Source: Nymphalis io (lineage: Eukaryota; Arthropoda; Insecta; Lepidoptera; Nymphalidae). From it: DNA of 64,000 nt. Below are positions 47,313-58,095 of the stretch, piece after piece (positions within the stretch are counted from its first letter, which is position 1; each line of letters begins with the position of its first letter). Below the pieces are notes generated by a model, which saw only the letters and a program-made list of their open reading frames with translations, was not told the origin of the DNA and ran no database searches. Made by a program: the position numbers and the translations under genes. The DNA is taken from contig NC_065893.1 in assembly GCF_905147045.1 (NCBI RefSeq), positions 434,001 through 498,000 of the forward strand, written 5' to 3'.

Positions 47313-47607
47313 ACTGGTGGTAGAGCTTTGTGCAAGCTCGTCTGGGTAGGTACCACCCACTCATCAGATATTCTACTGCAAAGCAGCAGTACTTGTTACT
47401 GTTGTGTTCCGGTTTGAAGGGTGAGTGAGCCAGTGTAATTACAGGCACAAGGGACATAAAATCTTAGTTCCCAAGGTTGGTGGCGCATTGGCTATGTAAG
47501 CGATGGTTGACATTTCTTACATGTCAATGTCTAAGGGTGTTTGGTGACCACTTACCATCAGGTGGCCCATATGCTCGTCCACCTTCCTATTCTATAAAAA
47601 AAAAAAT
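47313..47607 (+). mobile_element. Family A copy A10, near full length
   Basis: Runs from ACTGGTGGTAGAGCTTTGTG to CCTATTCTATAAAAAAAAAA. A good reference for the A-tailed 3' end. Confidence 0.88.
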
Positions 47608-48306
47608 TACAGATAAACTTTGGAGTTTCTAGATGCTACAGTATAATAAACACAGTGACTAAATTCGGTATAAAAAGTTTGCTCTAACTACGTGACACAA
47701 AATCTCGCATATGTAACCTGTGTATACGTAAATAAGCAATATATACGTACCTATTCAACATATACTTGAAAACATAACCCATTAATCAAATATTTAAACA
47801 TCAAAATCCAAAACAATAAAAACAAACTGCTGTAAGTACTCATTTACTTACTAACCCGTGAAATGTCGGCAACCGACATGGTTATATACTATTTAATGTT
47901 TGTTTACTTGAAATGTTATAATTATTATAGTCTATGTCGCAATTCACGAGCGTGTTTCTCACTGCGGTGAGTTTCGTTTTTTGTATCTGTGTCATTTTAT
48001 TTTGAAACGAATTTACTCCGGTATTTTCGAATTTGTGTTCTATTACAGCTACGTTGGTATATGATAAAATATCGATGTCTTAAGTACCAAAAATACGTAC
48101 ACATGATAATTGTGGATAGTCACCGTGTTACAAGACCCAATAATATGTTTACTCGGTGACACCACAGTATGCAAATGTGGTAGGCGCCGGCACGACGCCA
48201 CACTCAACTTAACAATGCTAATAGAGTATTGAGAGGTGGGAGCCTTTAAATTGAGATTAAATTGTATTATTGGACATAAAGCAATGTCTTATAGACTAAT
48301 CAAATT
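47608..48306. other. Noncoding; POU octamer at 48169
   Basis: A GC-richer unique patch at about 48100-48210 contains a perfect ATGCAAAT octamer at 48169-48176. No gene recognised. Confidence 0.45.
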
Positions 48307-48420
48307 GACTACCGCGTTGGTCAAGTGGCTGCCACATAAGTCTGTAGATCCCGAGGTCCGGTGTTGAAATCCCGAGTCAGGCGAATAAATTGTTACTGGT
48401 TTTTTTATTGTAGAAATATT
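48307..48420 (+). mobile_element. SINE-D 5' fragment D11
   Basis: Head CTACCGCGTTGGTCAAGTGG, AAGTCTGTAGATCCCGAGG and GTGTTGAAATCCCGAG, then the ATAAATTGTTACTGG and TGTAGAAATATT parts of SINE-D. Confidence 0.7.
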
Positions 48421-49048
48421 TTGGTGGAAAACAAATTTTTATAGACCATTGATAGACCTGGGGTCTGTGGTCTTATAATTTTCTTTCATGCATCATAAAT
48501 CATTTAAAGATACCCGATTCCTGGGGGGAACCTGGTTATGTAGGATTCCTTCCCACTAAAACCCCTGCGATTACCATCATCGAGGCGGTGGCCTTATAAA
48601 CAGCAATGAGCCAGTCAGTCTTTAAAATATAATTAGACTTCCAGTATAATATGTCCCATATTACCTCTATTCCTCTAAGATAAATACTTTATATGGAGAG
48701 TAAAACGCGTATTCCCGTCGGACGAGCCGCAATCTGTGCGGGCGAAACCGGAAAATTAGACATAGCGAGACCTCGGGCTTAACAAGCTTCGAGAATTTTG
48801 TTCGTTTATTCCTGAGTTCTAGTTTAATGTAATATATAGGTACTAAAGCCGTGATAGCTCAGTGTTGGGACTTGGAATAAATTTGAAGGATGGTCGCGAG
48901 TTTATAATATACTCATTACAATTTTCAAAGTTTATTAATGTATTATAATTAGCATAAGGATAACCTATTAAAAAAACAAAATTTACAAGAAATCAGATAT
49001 ACCTAATTACAAAATTTAAATAAGAAAGTAACAATAAAATCTCGTGTT
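48421..49048. other. Noncoding, possible unrecognised repeat
   Basis: The stretch at 48430-48610 (GACCTGGGGTCTGTGG, CCTGGGGGGAACCTGG) has repeat-like texture but I cannot match it. Another GC-richer patch lies at about 48690-48800. Confidence 0.4.
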
Positions 49049-49209
49049 GTTTTTTTTTGTAGAATAGGAAGGTGGATGAGCATATTGGTCACCTCATGGT
49101 AAGTGGTTACCAAAGCCCATAGATATTGGCATTGTAAGAAATGTTAACCGCAGCTTACATCTCCAATGCGCCACCAACCTTGGGAACTAAGATGTAATGT
49201 CCCTTGTGA
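49049..49209 (-). mobile_element. Family A 3' half, copy A11
   Basis: A T-run, TAGAATAGGAAGGTGGATGA and CTAAGATGTAATGTCCCTTG are the reverse complement of the family A 3' half. It ends at CCCTTGTG and runs into a GAT tandem. Confidence 0.82.
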
Positions 49210-49354
49210 TGATGATGATAAAACAGACAGACTCCATCCACGGTGGCCAGTCCCAAAATTCCCGATTCCCAGCTAAAATTGATATCGATTTACTGGATAA
49301 TAACGACCTTCTTATCGCGATACGCGAGCCATAAGGCGAAGTTGATGATGATTA

Positions 49355-49545
49355 TGACGTCATTCTGACCCATTTCAGCTATATCAACAAAGAATAGCCA
49401 ACTAGGTACATAGGAGACATTATGCACAAGTGTGCGCGCAAACACAAGTATAGTACTCTAAATTATTCTTATAATCCGATGCAATTATAAAGAGTTAGAC
49501 GGAGTGCGTGCTTTCCGAGGCGCGGGAATAATGGTACTTTAACCA
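49355..49545 (-). mobile_element. SINE-D copy D8, 3' half
   Basis: CCCATTTCAGCTATATCAAC, AGCCAACTAGGTACATAGGA, CACAAGTGTGCGCGCAAACA and TTTCCGAGGCGCGGGAAT match SINE-D in reverse. Confidence 0.7.
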
Positions 49546-49978
49546 AAAAAAGAAAAACATTCCGGTCAAAAATGATATAGCTTAAAACGGTTCTCTGAAT
49601 TTAATTCGGAACTATCTTTCATTAATTTCAAGCCATCCTCGTAGGTACGTTCGGCAACAAATCGCCTAAACTTCGGTATCATAAACGACTGAACTTTTCC
49701 AATCTCCCGACGTCATATTCTCTAACTATTTTATTGCAAACTGCAATCTTATAGCGGGAATAAAACGAATATAACTATGTCAGAGGAAGTTAGAAGCTGT
49801 AAAAATATCGGCGGGAACGATCGGAAGGTGGTTGGTTTCAATTGTGCGAATTCATAGGTAACACGCGACTAACTAACTTTATGATATATTATGTAACATA
49901 AGCTTTATGATAGACAATATTTTTATGAACAAAGGTTTTGTGTTTGTGTTGTGTGTTTCAGAATTCGTTATTGGTTTC
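49546..49978. other. Noncoding, no gene seen
   Basis: Contains ATCGGCGGGAACGATCGG near 49810 (E2F-like GGCGGGAA); no exon supported. Confidence 0.45.
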
Positions 49979-50065
49979 ATTAGCTTTGTACTGCCCCGTC
50001 TGGGTTTACCAGTGATCTACAGACTATTCCGGTTTGGTGGAAGCGGATAGCAATACCTGCACAGT
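49979..50065 (+). mobile_element. Family A 5' relic
   Basis: TAGCTTTGTACTGCCCCGTC, CTGGGTTTACCA and TCCGGTTTGGTGG recall the family A 5' half; weak. Confidence 0.35.
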
Positions 50066-50439
50066 ATTACTGTGTAACAAATTAATGGCTAAAATTAGCG
50101 AATTTCTAGCTTAGAACTAATTTAATACAATTATGTTTCTTTGACAAAGTTTTTTTTTTATATTAAATATTGTTTTCTTAACGGTAAGCAACTTAATATA
50201 TATATACATTAACTAAATTATAAATTAATATATAAACAACAAAATAAAATTACTAACGTCCATTATTATCAAAGCAAACATCAAAAGATGTGAGTACGAG
50301 GCTACTCTTAAGCACGAGGGTTCTCAATGCAATTTCGTAACTATTAGGCCTTTAGCCCAATATTCCAATATGGAAGACAAAATGCCCAAACAACCCTCTC
50401 ACTGAAACTACTCGTTTATAATGCACACTGACCTGACGG
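50066..50439. other. Noncoding, no gene seen
   Basis: AT-rich unique sequence; nothing recognised. Confidence 0.55.
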
Positions 50440-50540
50440 TGTCGCGGTCCGCTGACGTCACGACAATTACCCGCTTTGATGACGTCACGCCGAGTTACCC
50501 TTCAAAGCCTCTAAGTGAAAAGCAGGTCACAGTGAAGTTA
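50440..50540. promoter_or_regulatory. Two CREB/ATF consensus sites
   Basis: TGACGTCACG at 50453 and again at 50480, a 27-bp period, in GC-richer unique sequence. TGACGTCA is the full palindromic CRE bound by CREB/ATF bZIP dimers. Function inferred. Confidence 0.45.
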
Positions 50541-50899
50541 AATATGGACTAATGTACCTATGAATTACTTAGTACAAGGGTCTACTATTATTTGTGTTAC
50601 ATTGATTTTATAATGCGTTCTTTATATGTGTGAGTAAGTTTCATGAAATATTAAATGAAATGAAAGAAAAATGAGTTATAATATATAATTATTGCGTTAC
50701 ATTATCATTATAGGTCAAGATTCAATAGCTCAAAGTGTGATCCTGAAGGTTTTGATCATTCATCCCCATCCTCGTAGACAACCAAGCACGCAATCAATCA
50801 TTTATTGAATTCCTCGGAAAAAATTACAGCACCTATACTGAAGAAGTGAAACTGCTCTTACACAGAAGCCTGGTCCAGCGAATTGGGATTAATTTCAAA
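50541..50899. other. Noncoding, no gene seen
   Basis: AT-rich unique sequence; nothing recognised. Confidence 0.55.
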
Positions 50900-51250
50900 T
50901 AAGTGCAAATCTTCTGACCTCTGCGATCTTAAGGTCGCGGTCACGATCTGCAGCTATAACGTAGCTACCAGATAAACGAGACCGTTGCACTCGACGTGAG
51001 TACTATCGTCCACCGACAACTAGTTTATTAGTTGCGCAGTCCCGCGCCGTGTCGGTCACTTTTTTGTCCAAATTCGTTCACGTAGCGAACCGGCTGCGTG
51101 AATTCATTTCGACTTGCCGAAAAACTCTCAACACCTTTTTTTATTCGCGAACTGAATATGAAATCCGCTGAAGTTGACAAAAAGCGGGCTCGGTAATCAG
51201 TGCTTTTCGTTACGTATGCTTTCATACCCCTTCTGTTTCGGAAAAGCGAC
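50900..51250. promoter_or_regulatory. GC-richer unique island
   Basis: CpG-rich unique sequence (GTCCCGCGCCGTGTCGGTC, AGCGAACCGGCTGCGTG). A short minus-strand open frame crosses it but has no recognisable domain. Could be regulatory or an unrecognised noncoding exon. Confidence 0.25.
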
Positions 51251-51411
51251 GAATTCAACCTTTAGAAAAAGTAGGATCATAGGTACGAATGTGTGACAGA
51301 TTACTTTGTTTACATAATACGAGCTCGCTCCAGCAGCTTTCGCTGTGTGATTTATTTTATCATATATTATTGTATTATTATTATTACATTTGTAGGCGAA
51401 TCTTCAAAAAT

Positions 51412-51660
51412 TAGGTTGGGATATTGAGTGGTTAGAACACGTGAATCTAAAATGAAGATGGTGGGGTTAAGTCCGGGCGTTTGTGCTTATAACTCATCTT
51501 ATGTTCAGCAGAAAAACATTTTAAGGAATCTTGAATGTTTCGGGTGAAATTCAGCCACATGTGTATCAAAATCGTAATGGTTTGTGGTGATGAAATATGT
51601 TCTAAGGCTTCTCCTCTTCTCCTCTTCTCTCCAAGAGAGTAGAGAAGGCCCAGCAACCTA
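51412..51660 (+). mobile_element. SINE-B copy B9, diverged
   Basis: Head ATTGAGTGGTTAGAACACG, GGTTAAGTCCGGGCG, CAGCCACATGTGTATC and end GAGAAGGCCCAGCA in the SINE-B order. Confidence 0.72.
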
Positions 51661-52369
51661 TATAAATAAATAAACCAAAATTAAATGCTAGGAATAAAAT
51701 AGGAACAAAGATTTCACCTTACTATTTTGAACAAATTAGCTGTCGACAATTAATTCTCGTACGTCGATAATGTCGTAAATCAAGTAATCAATATATGATA
51801 TCAAACGCACCTACTCGTATAATAATAAGTACGTACATAAACCAAAGAACTTTATCCCGAGACGGGCGAGGTATGGCGAGCACGTGTGTCCGCACAAAAA
51901 ACGCGCCTTAATAAAACGAGGTGCCGCGGGGGTCGACGATAGTGCGGCATAATTAATCTTCAATAACATATCGATAATAATAATAATACTATATAATAAT
52001 AACATTATTATCATTCATAATAATTAACTCGTGCTTGCAACTTCAAATAGAAATATAAAGTATATCATAATTGTATTAATTACTAACATATTTAATTGAC
52101 TAAACTAATCTACCTACGTTATCTTAGATATGAAAAAAATTGAAAAAAACAATCTTAGCAAGAGATATATTATATAAATTATATGTAAATAAGAGTAATA
52201 AATTACGATGTTACAATTTCAAACGATAACTTAATAGTCATAATTATCTATTTCTAATACGTTAATATTGACTATTATAATGTTTTCTTTGAACTTAGTT
52301 ATTATTAATATAATATTTGGTCTCATTACTCAAATGTTGTCGATAGCTCCGTTGTGACATCACTATCCG
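51661..52369. other. Noncoding, no gene seen
   Basis: A GC-richer unique patch at about 51855-51950 (CGAGCACGTGTGTCC) may be regulatory; the rest is AT-rich. Confidence 0.45.
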
Positions 52370-52510
52370 GGACGGGTTTAATTACACGGCGCGGGCGACA
52401 GGTTGTCGCTGACGTCATCGCTGCATATGCGAGCCCGTGTGGCCGAGGTGTTTATCCCACACCCGCGTGTATTGTTCACACTCGAGAGCTGTATACAGTA
52501 CACCAGATTA
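52370..52510. promoter_or_regulatory. Candidate regulatory island with a CRE site
   Basis: GC-rich unique sequence with TGACGTCA at 52410-52417, CTGCATATGCGAG, GGTGTTTATCCC and GTATTGTTCACACTC (Sox/forkhead-like). Confidence 0.3.
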
Positions 52511-53207
52511 TACAGGCTGTTGTTTAAATTGTATGCTTTGTCTGCAACTGTGATCATCTTTATAATTATCATTTGATTAAAATATCTTATTGTTCAGAAA
52601 TAATTGAAGTTTTTCTTCTTATTTGAATGATTATTTGTTTGTGTGTGTTTGACTTAAATACAGTAAGTTACATATTCAACAAGATTGAACGCATCGTCAA
52701 ACTCAAACAAAAGGCTACTCGTAACCACTGTGCTATTCGGGACATTAATGGTAGGCACATAAAACCATCTTTAAATGTAAATAAAATACAATGTACTAGT
52801 TTGTTAAATAAAAAAGTAATTAAAGAGCCACTAGAGACAGACGTTCCTCAGAGCCGTTTCATACATTGTAAGGTTTCAACAATCAAATGAACGACCACCT
52901 TGTTTCGTACGGATTCTATGTAAATTGATGACTGCACACTTTTTATAAGTTACTCTAGTTATTCGTTCCGGCTTCGCACGGTATACTAATATATATATAT
53001 ATATATATATAACGTGTATATTGAAGGACAAACATATAAAGGAAAAATATAGTTTATTTTCGCAGGCATAGGTACGGGCATCGGATAATGGTTTGGCAAC
53101 GATAGAGTTCAAGGCATAAAGACATTCATTTTTTCATAAAGAGTTTCATTTGATATGTATTAAATGTCCATTTGAATATTGCATGATACTTAACAAACAA
53201 CAATATA
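52511..53207. other. Noncoding; repeat-end fragment and (AT)n
   Basis: GTTCCGGCTTCGCACGGTAT near 52965 is the minus-strand match of the repeat end seen at 43328. (AT)n at 52989-53011. No gene recognised. Confidence 0.45.
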
Positions 53208-53397
53208 GCAGTCAGTGTTCCGGCTTGAAGTGATTACCAGTGTAACTACAGGCACGAGGGACATGACATTCCAGTTCTCAAGGTTCGTGACGCATTGGCG
53301 ATATACGGAATGGTTAATATTTCTTACATCAGCAATATCTATCGGTGGTGACCACTTGCCATCAGTTGGTCTATATGACCTACCTATTATAAAAATA
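53208..53397 (+). mobile_element. Family A, diverged copy A12
   Basis: GTGTTCCGGCTTGAAGTG, CAGTGTAACTACAGGCACG, GACGCATTGGCGATATACGG and CACTTGCCATCAGTTGG follow family A in order; closest to A7 and A13. Confidence 0.72.
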
Positions 53398-53490
53398 CAG
53401 TCAGAACAGTACTTTCATAACTTTTAAAAAATTATATGCTCATTGTGCAGAGCGTAATGGCGGAGAATCATTCAAATACATCTAATATAA

Positions 53491-53592
53491 ATCGCCGGCT
53501 CTTCTCAGGCCAGTGTAGTTGTATTTCCCGACCGGTCTTAGATTAAAATTTGACAATCAATAAGTAAGTAACGCTTCTATATTTAATAAAGT
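53491..53592 (-). mobile_element. Family E copy E3
   Basis: ATCGCCGGCTCTTCTCAGG, CCGACCGGTCTTAGATT, TTGACAATCAATAAGTAAG and AACGCTTCTATATTTAATAA are the reverse complement of E1. Confidence 0.72.
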
Positions 53593-54440
53593 AATTTGAA
53601 TTTAGAATTTGAGTTTTAAAATAATGTTAGGTACATTATTTTAATGTTTTTTTTTTTTATTTATGAATGTACACGTAACGTACAGTTTACGTTTTATAAT
53701 AAAGAGCCCAACCTACCATAAATAATATTAGCACTGGTTACTAAATAAGAAAATTATCGCATATTAACATATGGACATGATGAAGAAAAAATGTTAAAAA
53801 GACCTTTATTGTTATATTTATAAGGTTTAAAATCCGTATGTAGGTACTTCTAACCTAAAATTTTCGGCGGCCATTGTGAAATAATATTCACAATACACAT
53901 GGCCCACCTCCTCAGGTAACTGCGGTCCTTTTAAAGTCATCCTTACATAACTATATATATTATTTTGTATCTTATTCCAATGTATTAAAATTCAAAATTC
54001 AATAAATTGGGAGTTACATCAACATTGTTAGAGTTTGATATCCATTTAAAAATTAAAATAAGCGTAATATCTATCACAAGGCGTTAAAGGCTATTTTCGT
54101 TTGGATTGAGGTCATAATTATTTTGCTGATTAACCGGTCTGTCCATATGTTATTCGTGGAATAAGAACTTAAAAAATTAAAGACGAATGTGGTTTTAAAA
54201 TATTTTTTCCTTAATATCGTTAGATATTCCTACGTTTCATTTTTTATTTACATACCGGTTTTTAAAATGAAGATGTTTTATATAAAAATTTTAATGTAAT
54301 ATCATTACAATTTTAATTTATAATTAGGTAGCTTAGACTAACTGGCTTATTTGTTTGGTATATAAGGTAAATATAAATCATTTATATACAAGTTCAACTT
54401 ATACATAATATTTTATATTTTAATTAAGTTTAGTAAATAG
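53593..54440. other. Noncoding, no gene seen
   Basis: AT-rich unique sequence; nothing recognised. Confidence 0.55.
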
Positions 54441-54713
54441 AAGCCGAGATTGTCTAGTGGTTGGAGCGCGAGAGTCTTGACCGATGATCGTAGGTTCGAA
54501 CCCGGGCAAGCACCACTGAATTTTCAAGCGCTAAATTGTGATTATAATTCATTACGTGCTTGATGGTGAAGGAAAACATCGTGAGGAAACCTGCATATGT
54601 CTAATTTCATTGAAATTCTTTCACATGTGTATTTTACCAACCCGCATTGGAGCAGCTTAGTGGAATAAGCTCCACCTTCTCCTCAAAAAGGAAGAGGAGG
54701 CCTTAGCCCAGCA
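54441..54713 (+). mobile_element. SINE-B copy B8
   Basis: Plus-strand copy with a near-perfect head: AGCCGAGATTGTCTAGTGG and B box GGTTCGAACCC at about 54492, AACATCGTGAGGAAACCTGC, and end GGAGGCCTTAGCCCAGCA. The final GTGGGACATT-CTGTTAC and tail are missing, so it is 3'-truncated. Confidence 0.87.
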
Positions 54714-55048
54714 TAATTATGAATGATTTAAATAATACCGTGTAATTATATAAAAATACTATGTAATGTCGATAATTGTAAGGTTGGGTATAGTTTATTT
54801 TTATTATATGTCAAATATTTTATCAGATATAAAGTTTAAGAAATATCAAATACAAAAAAAAAATCAGTCATTTTCGTTACAGAGATATTTAGTTGTTAGG
54901 TTAGGTTTCTTAATCTTTGAATAAATGGTATTGGTAGAAATGTAAAATTATCAATTTATTATAAAATAGCATAGGTACTTATTTCGATTTGATTCGCATG
55001 CAAAATCAGAAATCTTTATCTTTATACGTTTTAAGTGATATTATGTTA
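54714..55048. other. Noncoding, no gene seen
   Basis: AT-rich unique sequence; nothing recognised. Confidence 0.55.
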
Positions 55049-55190
55049 GTGTTTTTTTATATTTGCTGGGAAGGCAAATGACTCTATTCCACCTGATGGT
55101 ACGCGACGACGGCCAGTACAGTCGGCAGGATGTTCTGCACTAGCCATCCCCGCCTTGCCGGCCCGCAAGACATCTATTCTCGCCTCGTTT
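55049..55190 (-). mobile_element. Lepidopteran interspersed repeat fragment (family F)
   Basis: GGGAAGGCAAATGACTC, TCCACCTGATGGTACGCGAC and GCCATCCCCGCCTTGCCGG match, from memory, a common lepidopteran short repeat. Only one copy here, so identity is uncertain. Confidence 0.45.
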
Positions 55191-55331
55191 TAAGCTAATG
55201 ACAATTAATTTTTTAATGTATCTTTAATAATATATATGTCAGATAAATATTTGAAAAAACCTTAATAAAATATAAATATTCTTTTTTAATAATTAGAAAA
55301 AAATATTGCTTTCATCAAGGTAACATACAGC

Positions 55332-55342
55332 TAGCGCCATCT
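55332..55342 (-). promoter_or_regulatory. CTCF-like core motif
   Basis: On the minus strand AGATGGCGCTA matches the conserved core of the CTCF recognition sequence. The motif is short and similar strings are frequent in insect DNA. Confidence 0.3.
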
Positions 55343-55391
55343 AGCGACAAGTAGGAGTACTAGGAACCTAGGAATTTATGTTTTTCACAAG

Positions 55392-55423
55392 ATTATTTTA
55401 CCAACATAGTTTGGTAAAATAAT
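55392..55423. repeat. 13-bp perfect hairpin, 6-nt loop
   Basis: ATTATTTTACCAA at 55392-55404 is the reverse complement of 55411-55423, around loop CATAGT. Confidence 0.9.
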
Positions 55424-55965
55424 ATAAAAATCAAATGTTTTTGAACTAAAATTTTAAAAGATTTAAATAACTATATTTCTCGTGTGTTTTTCATATTAAC
55501 ATTTATTCCTAATTAAGCCCTCATTGTTCCTATACCATAATACTGATAAACAAAGACTTAAGAAAATCAATATGAACGATCATTTGAAAAATATTTACTA
55601 ATTTTAAACTGTACAAAAGTTTCAAATGACACTCCGATTTCATTCTCGACGCATATTATGTTATCAACTATAATCATTTGATATTTTTTAATTTCAAGCG
55701 TCGCTCACGTACTGTGGGTTTATCCATTTAATCTCGGGAAGCACAATGAGTCATTGAACCCGCGGATATCACAATCATTTAATAATAACCGCCAATATCC
55801 CACCTGGCCTCACCTGGGGACAAATATATTAACCCAGCATTACTGACTCACTCTTAATGTAATGAAAATAGAGTTCATTTCTCTATATTGCCAATTTTAG
55901 TTCTAGGTAAGACTTATAAACAATTATAAAAATTTATGTTTTCAGACAATAATTTGAAATATTTA
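55424..55965. other. Noncoding, no gene seen
   Basis: A GC-richer unique patch at about 55695-55830 (CCCACCTGGCCTCACCTGGG, two CACCTGG strings) may be regulatory. Confidence 0.4.
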
Positions 55966-56234
55966 TAATAATAATAATATCCTGGTACATTTGCACACAC
56001 GGCCATCTGATCCCAAATTAAGTTTGTATAAAGCTTGTGCTATGGAAACCAGACAACTGATATACTACATATACTACTTTTCTTTTGTAAATACATACTT
56101 ATATAGAAAATTACACCCAGACTCAGGATAAACAGACATGTTCATGCACACAAATGTCTACCTGGGTGGGAATCGAACCCACAACCTTCGGCGTGAAAAG
56201 GCAAATATCTACCAACCACGCCAACCGGCTCGTC
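55966..56234 (-). mobile_element. SINE-C copy C3
   Basis: Full-length minus-strand copy from the ATA-rich tail (AATAATATCCTGGTACATT) to the head (GGGAATCGAACCCACAAC, CAACCACGCCAACCGGC). Confidence 0.87.
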
Positions 56235-56546
56235 AAAATTTCTTTGAATTTATTTGTAATTTTTATTTATTTGTTCATACATATTTTTTTATTTCAAATG
56301 TATGTTAAGTGTAGGTTAAGTCAATTATTATAGTCTTAATGTTATTTTACAATGTGTGCTGTTATACATATAAACTTTTTTTTAATATTTTCTTTATAAT
56401 TGGGTGAGCTAGTTTAAAAACAGTAAAACTTTTTTTTGCAGTATAATGAATAATAAGTATGTTTGTATGAGAATGATGTCTTCATGGAATTTGTTTTTAT
56501 ACTGTATTTAATATTGATAATCACGCGCAATCAGGTGTTTAAGTGC
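56235..56546. other. Noncoding, no gene seen
   Basis: AT-rich unique sequence; nothing recognised. Confidence 0.55.
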
Positions 56547-56835
56547 CATGTGCTCGTTCTAGTGGCTGTTATATAAGAATGCAAATCTTGAGATCCTGGG
56601 CTCCAACACCAGCTCGGGTCAATAGAAAGTTAATAGGTTTGTATTCCAAGATATTCTTATTAGCAGCTCGGACTTTGGAAATTGGTAAAAATATTATAAT
56701 AATAATACACACTCGTACCTCAAAAAGCTAGTACGGTCATGCTTGAAATCTCTTCGGTCGTATTTGATTATGAGAGTGAAGGAATAGAGAGAGAGTGCAC
56801 TTCTGTTTGCGCACTCTCTTGTGTACTATAAATTT
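56547..56835 (+). mobile_element. SINE-D copy D9, 5' part
   Basis: Diverged copy: GTGCTCGTTCTAGTGGCTG, GAGATCCTGGGCTCCAACAC, AGCAGCTCGGACTTTGG, TTGATTATGAGAGTGAAGG, TTGCGCACTCTCTTGTG and ACTATAA. Its last block is cut by the SINE-C copy that follows. Confidence 0.72.
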
Positions 56836-56837
56836 GG

Positions 56838-57102
56838 GCGAGCCGGTTGGCGTGGTTGAAGATACTTGTCTTGCACGCCGAAGATTGTGGTTTCGATTCC
56901 CACCCAGGACAGATATTTGTGTGCATCAACATCTCTGTTTGTCCTGAGTCTGGGTGTAACTATCTATATAAGTATGTATTTGCAAAAGAAATATAGTATA
57001 TGTGGTATATCAGTTGTCTAGTTTGCAAAGTACAAGCTCTTCTTAGTTTGGGATCAGATGGCCATGTGTGAATAATGTCCCAGAATATTATTATTATTAT
57101 TC
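56838..57102 (+). mobile_element. SINE-C copy C4, nested in SINE-D
   Basis: Full-length plus-strand copy: CGAGCCGGTTGGCGTGG, GTTTCGATTCCCACC, end GTCCCAGAATATT plus (ATT)n. It splits SINE-D copy D9. Confidence 0.87.
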
Positions 57103-57107
57103 TAAAA

Positions 57108-57140
57108 AATTGCCGTCGTAGTTGAAATTAGGTCATAATT
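57108..57140 (+). mobile_element. SINE-D copy D9, 3' remainder
   Basis: ATTGCCGTCGTAGTTGAAAT and AGGTCATAATT correspond to the final block of SINE-D after C4. Confidence 0.55.
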
Positions 57141-57599
57141 ATCATCAAATAGCAATAATACTGTTTTTATAAAATAATCATTTTATTTACTTATCTAGGT
57201 TAAATAATGATGTGCAATATATGTGCTGAGTTATGAGTTATATATGTTATGGCTATGAGTAGAGGTGATCACGGAACATTCCATAGCACAATTCATTCCT
57301 TTCCAACTTTTAATTATAAAGAAAAATCTGGGTCATGAATTTGTCTAATTCTTTTGATTAAAATATAAAACTGGACACACTACGTAACGCGTTTTTCTAG
57401 AAACCGACGATCTAGTTAAAACAGACGGACGGCAAGTAGGACGCATCGATACTGAATATTCCGTGAACATATGTCACGTTAGATTTTAGTAGATTTATTT
57501 GTTTGATCAAATGTTATAGAAGAATATTGACTGAAAACATCGAATGGATTTCGTGAATGGTTCGTTCTTTAAGTTTGCTTATAATCATACCGCGTGACT
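57141..57599. other. Noncoding, no gene seen
   Basis: AT-rich unique sequence; a mild GC rise at about 57400-57450 with no recognised content. Confidence 0.5.
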
Positions 57600-57720
57600 T
57601 GTATCATACCGCTTGAATTGCGCGTGAGTAGTGAGCGAGTGAGTATGCTAGTGTACTGGCTCAAGGGACATGATACTTTAGATTCCATGGTGGAGTTTAG
57701 ACCAATTTACACTAACCACG
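57600..57720 (+). mobile_element. Possible family A relic
   Basis: GTGAGCGAGTGAGTATGC, TGGCTCAAGGGACATGATAC and CCATGGTGGAG faintly follow the family A middle section. Confidence 0.35.
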
Positions 57721-58095
57721 ACGCATTTTCTTGTTGGCCCGTCCCGTTGAATCCAGGACTGTGACGTCTACAGACTTATAACCTAGACTTACCATGCAGA
57801 TAACTATCTACAAATTAAAATGATAAATAAACTGCGTCCGTCCTGAAACTATCATTTAGCACAATGTGAAAGTTTCATATCAATTGGATTAGTAGCTACG
57901 CAAAAATAAAAACAAACATTTACCTTCTAAGCATGTAATACTAGCATGTTATAATATAGACCATAAAGTAATATTTATAGATACGTATTGCGTATATAAA
58001 AATAGTATGTATAGTAATAAATAAGGAGACATATGATTTGAAATGCTTAAATCAAAAACGTACCAAAACAATATAAAAAATAAACCCAAAATAGA
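57721..58095. other. Noncoding, no gene seen
   Basis: AT-rich unique sequence; nothing recognised. Confidence 0.55.

Noticed and set aside
51028..51258. 76-codon minus-strand open frame in a GC-richer island
   Set aside because: No homologous family recognised; explained by local GC content.
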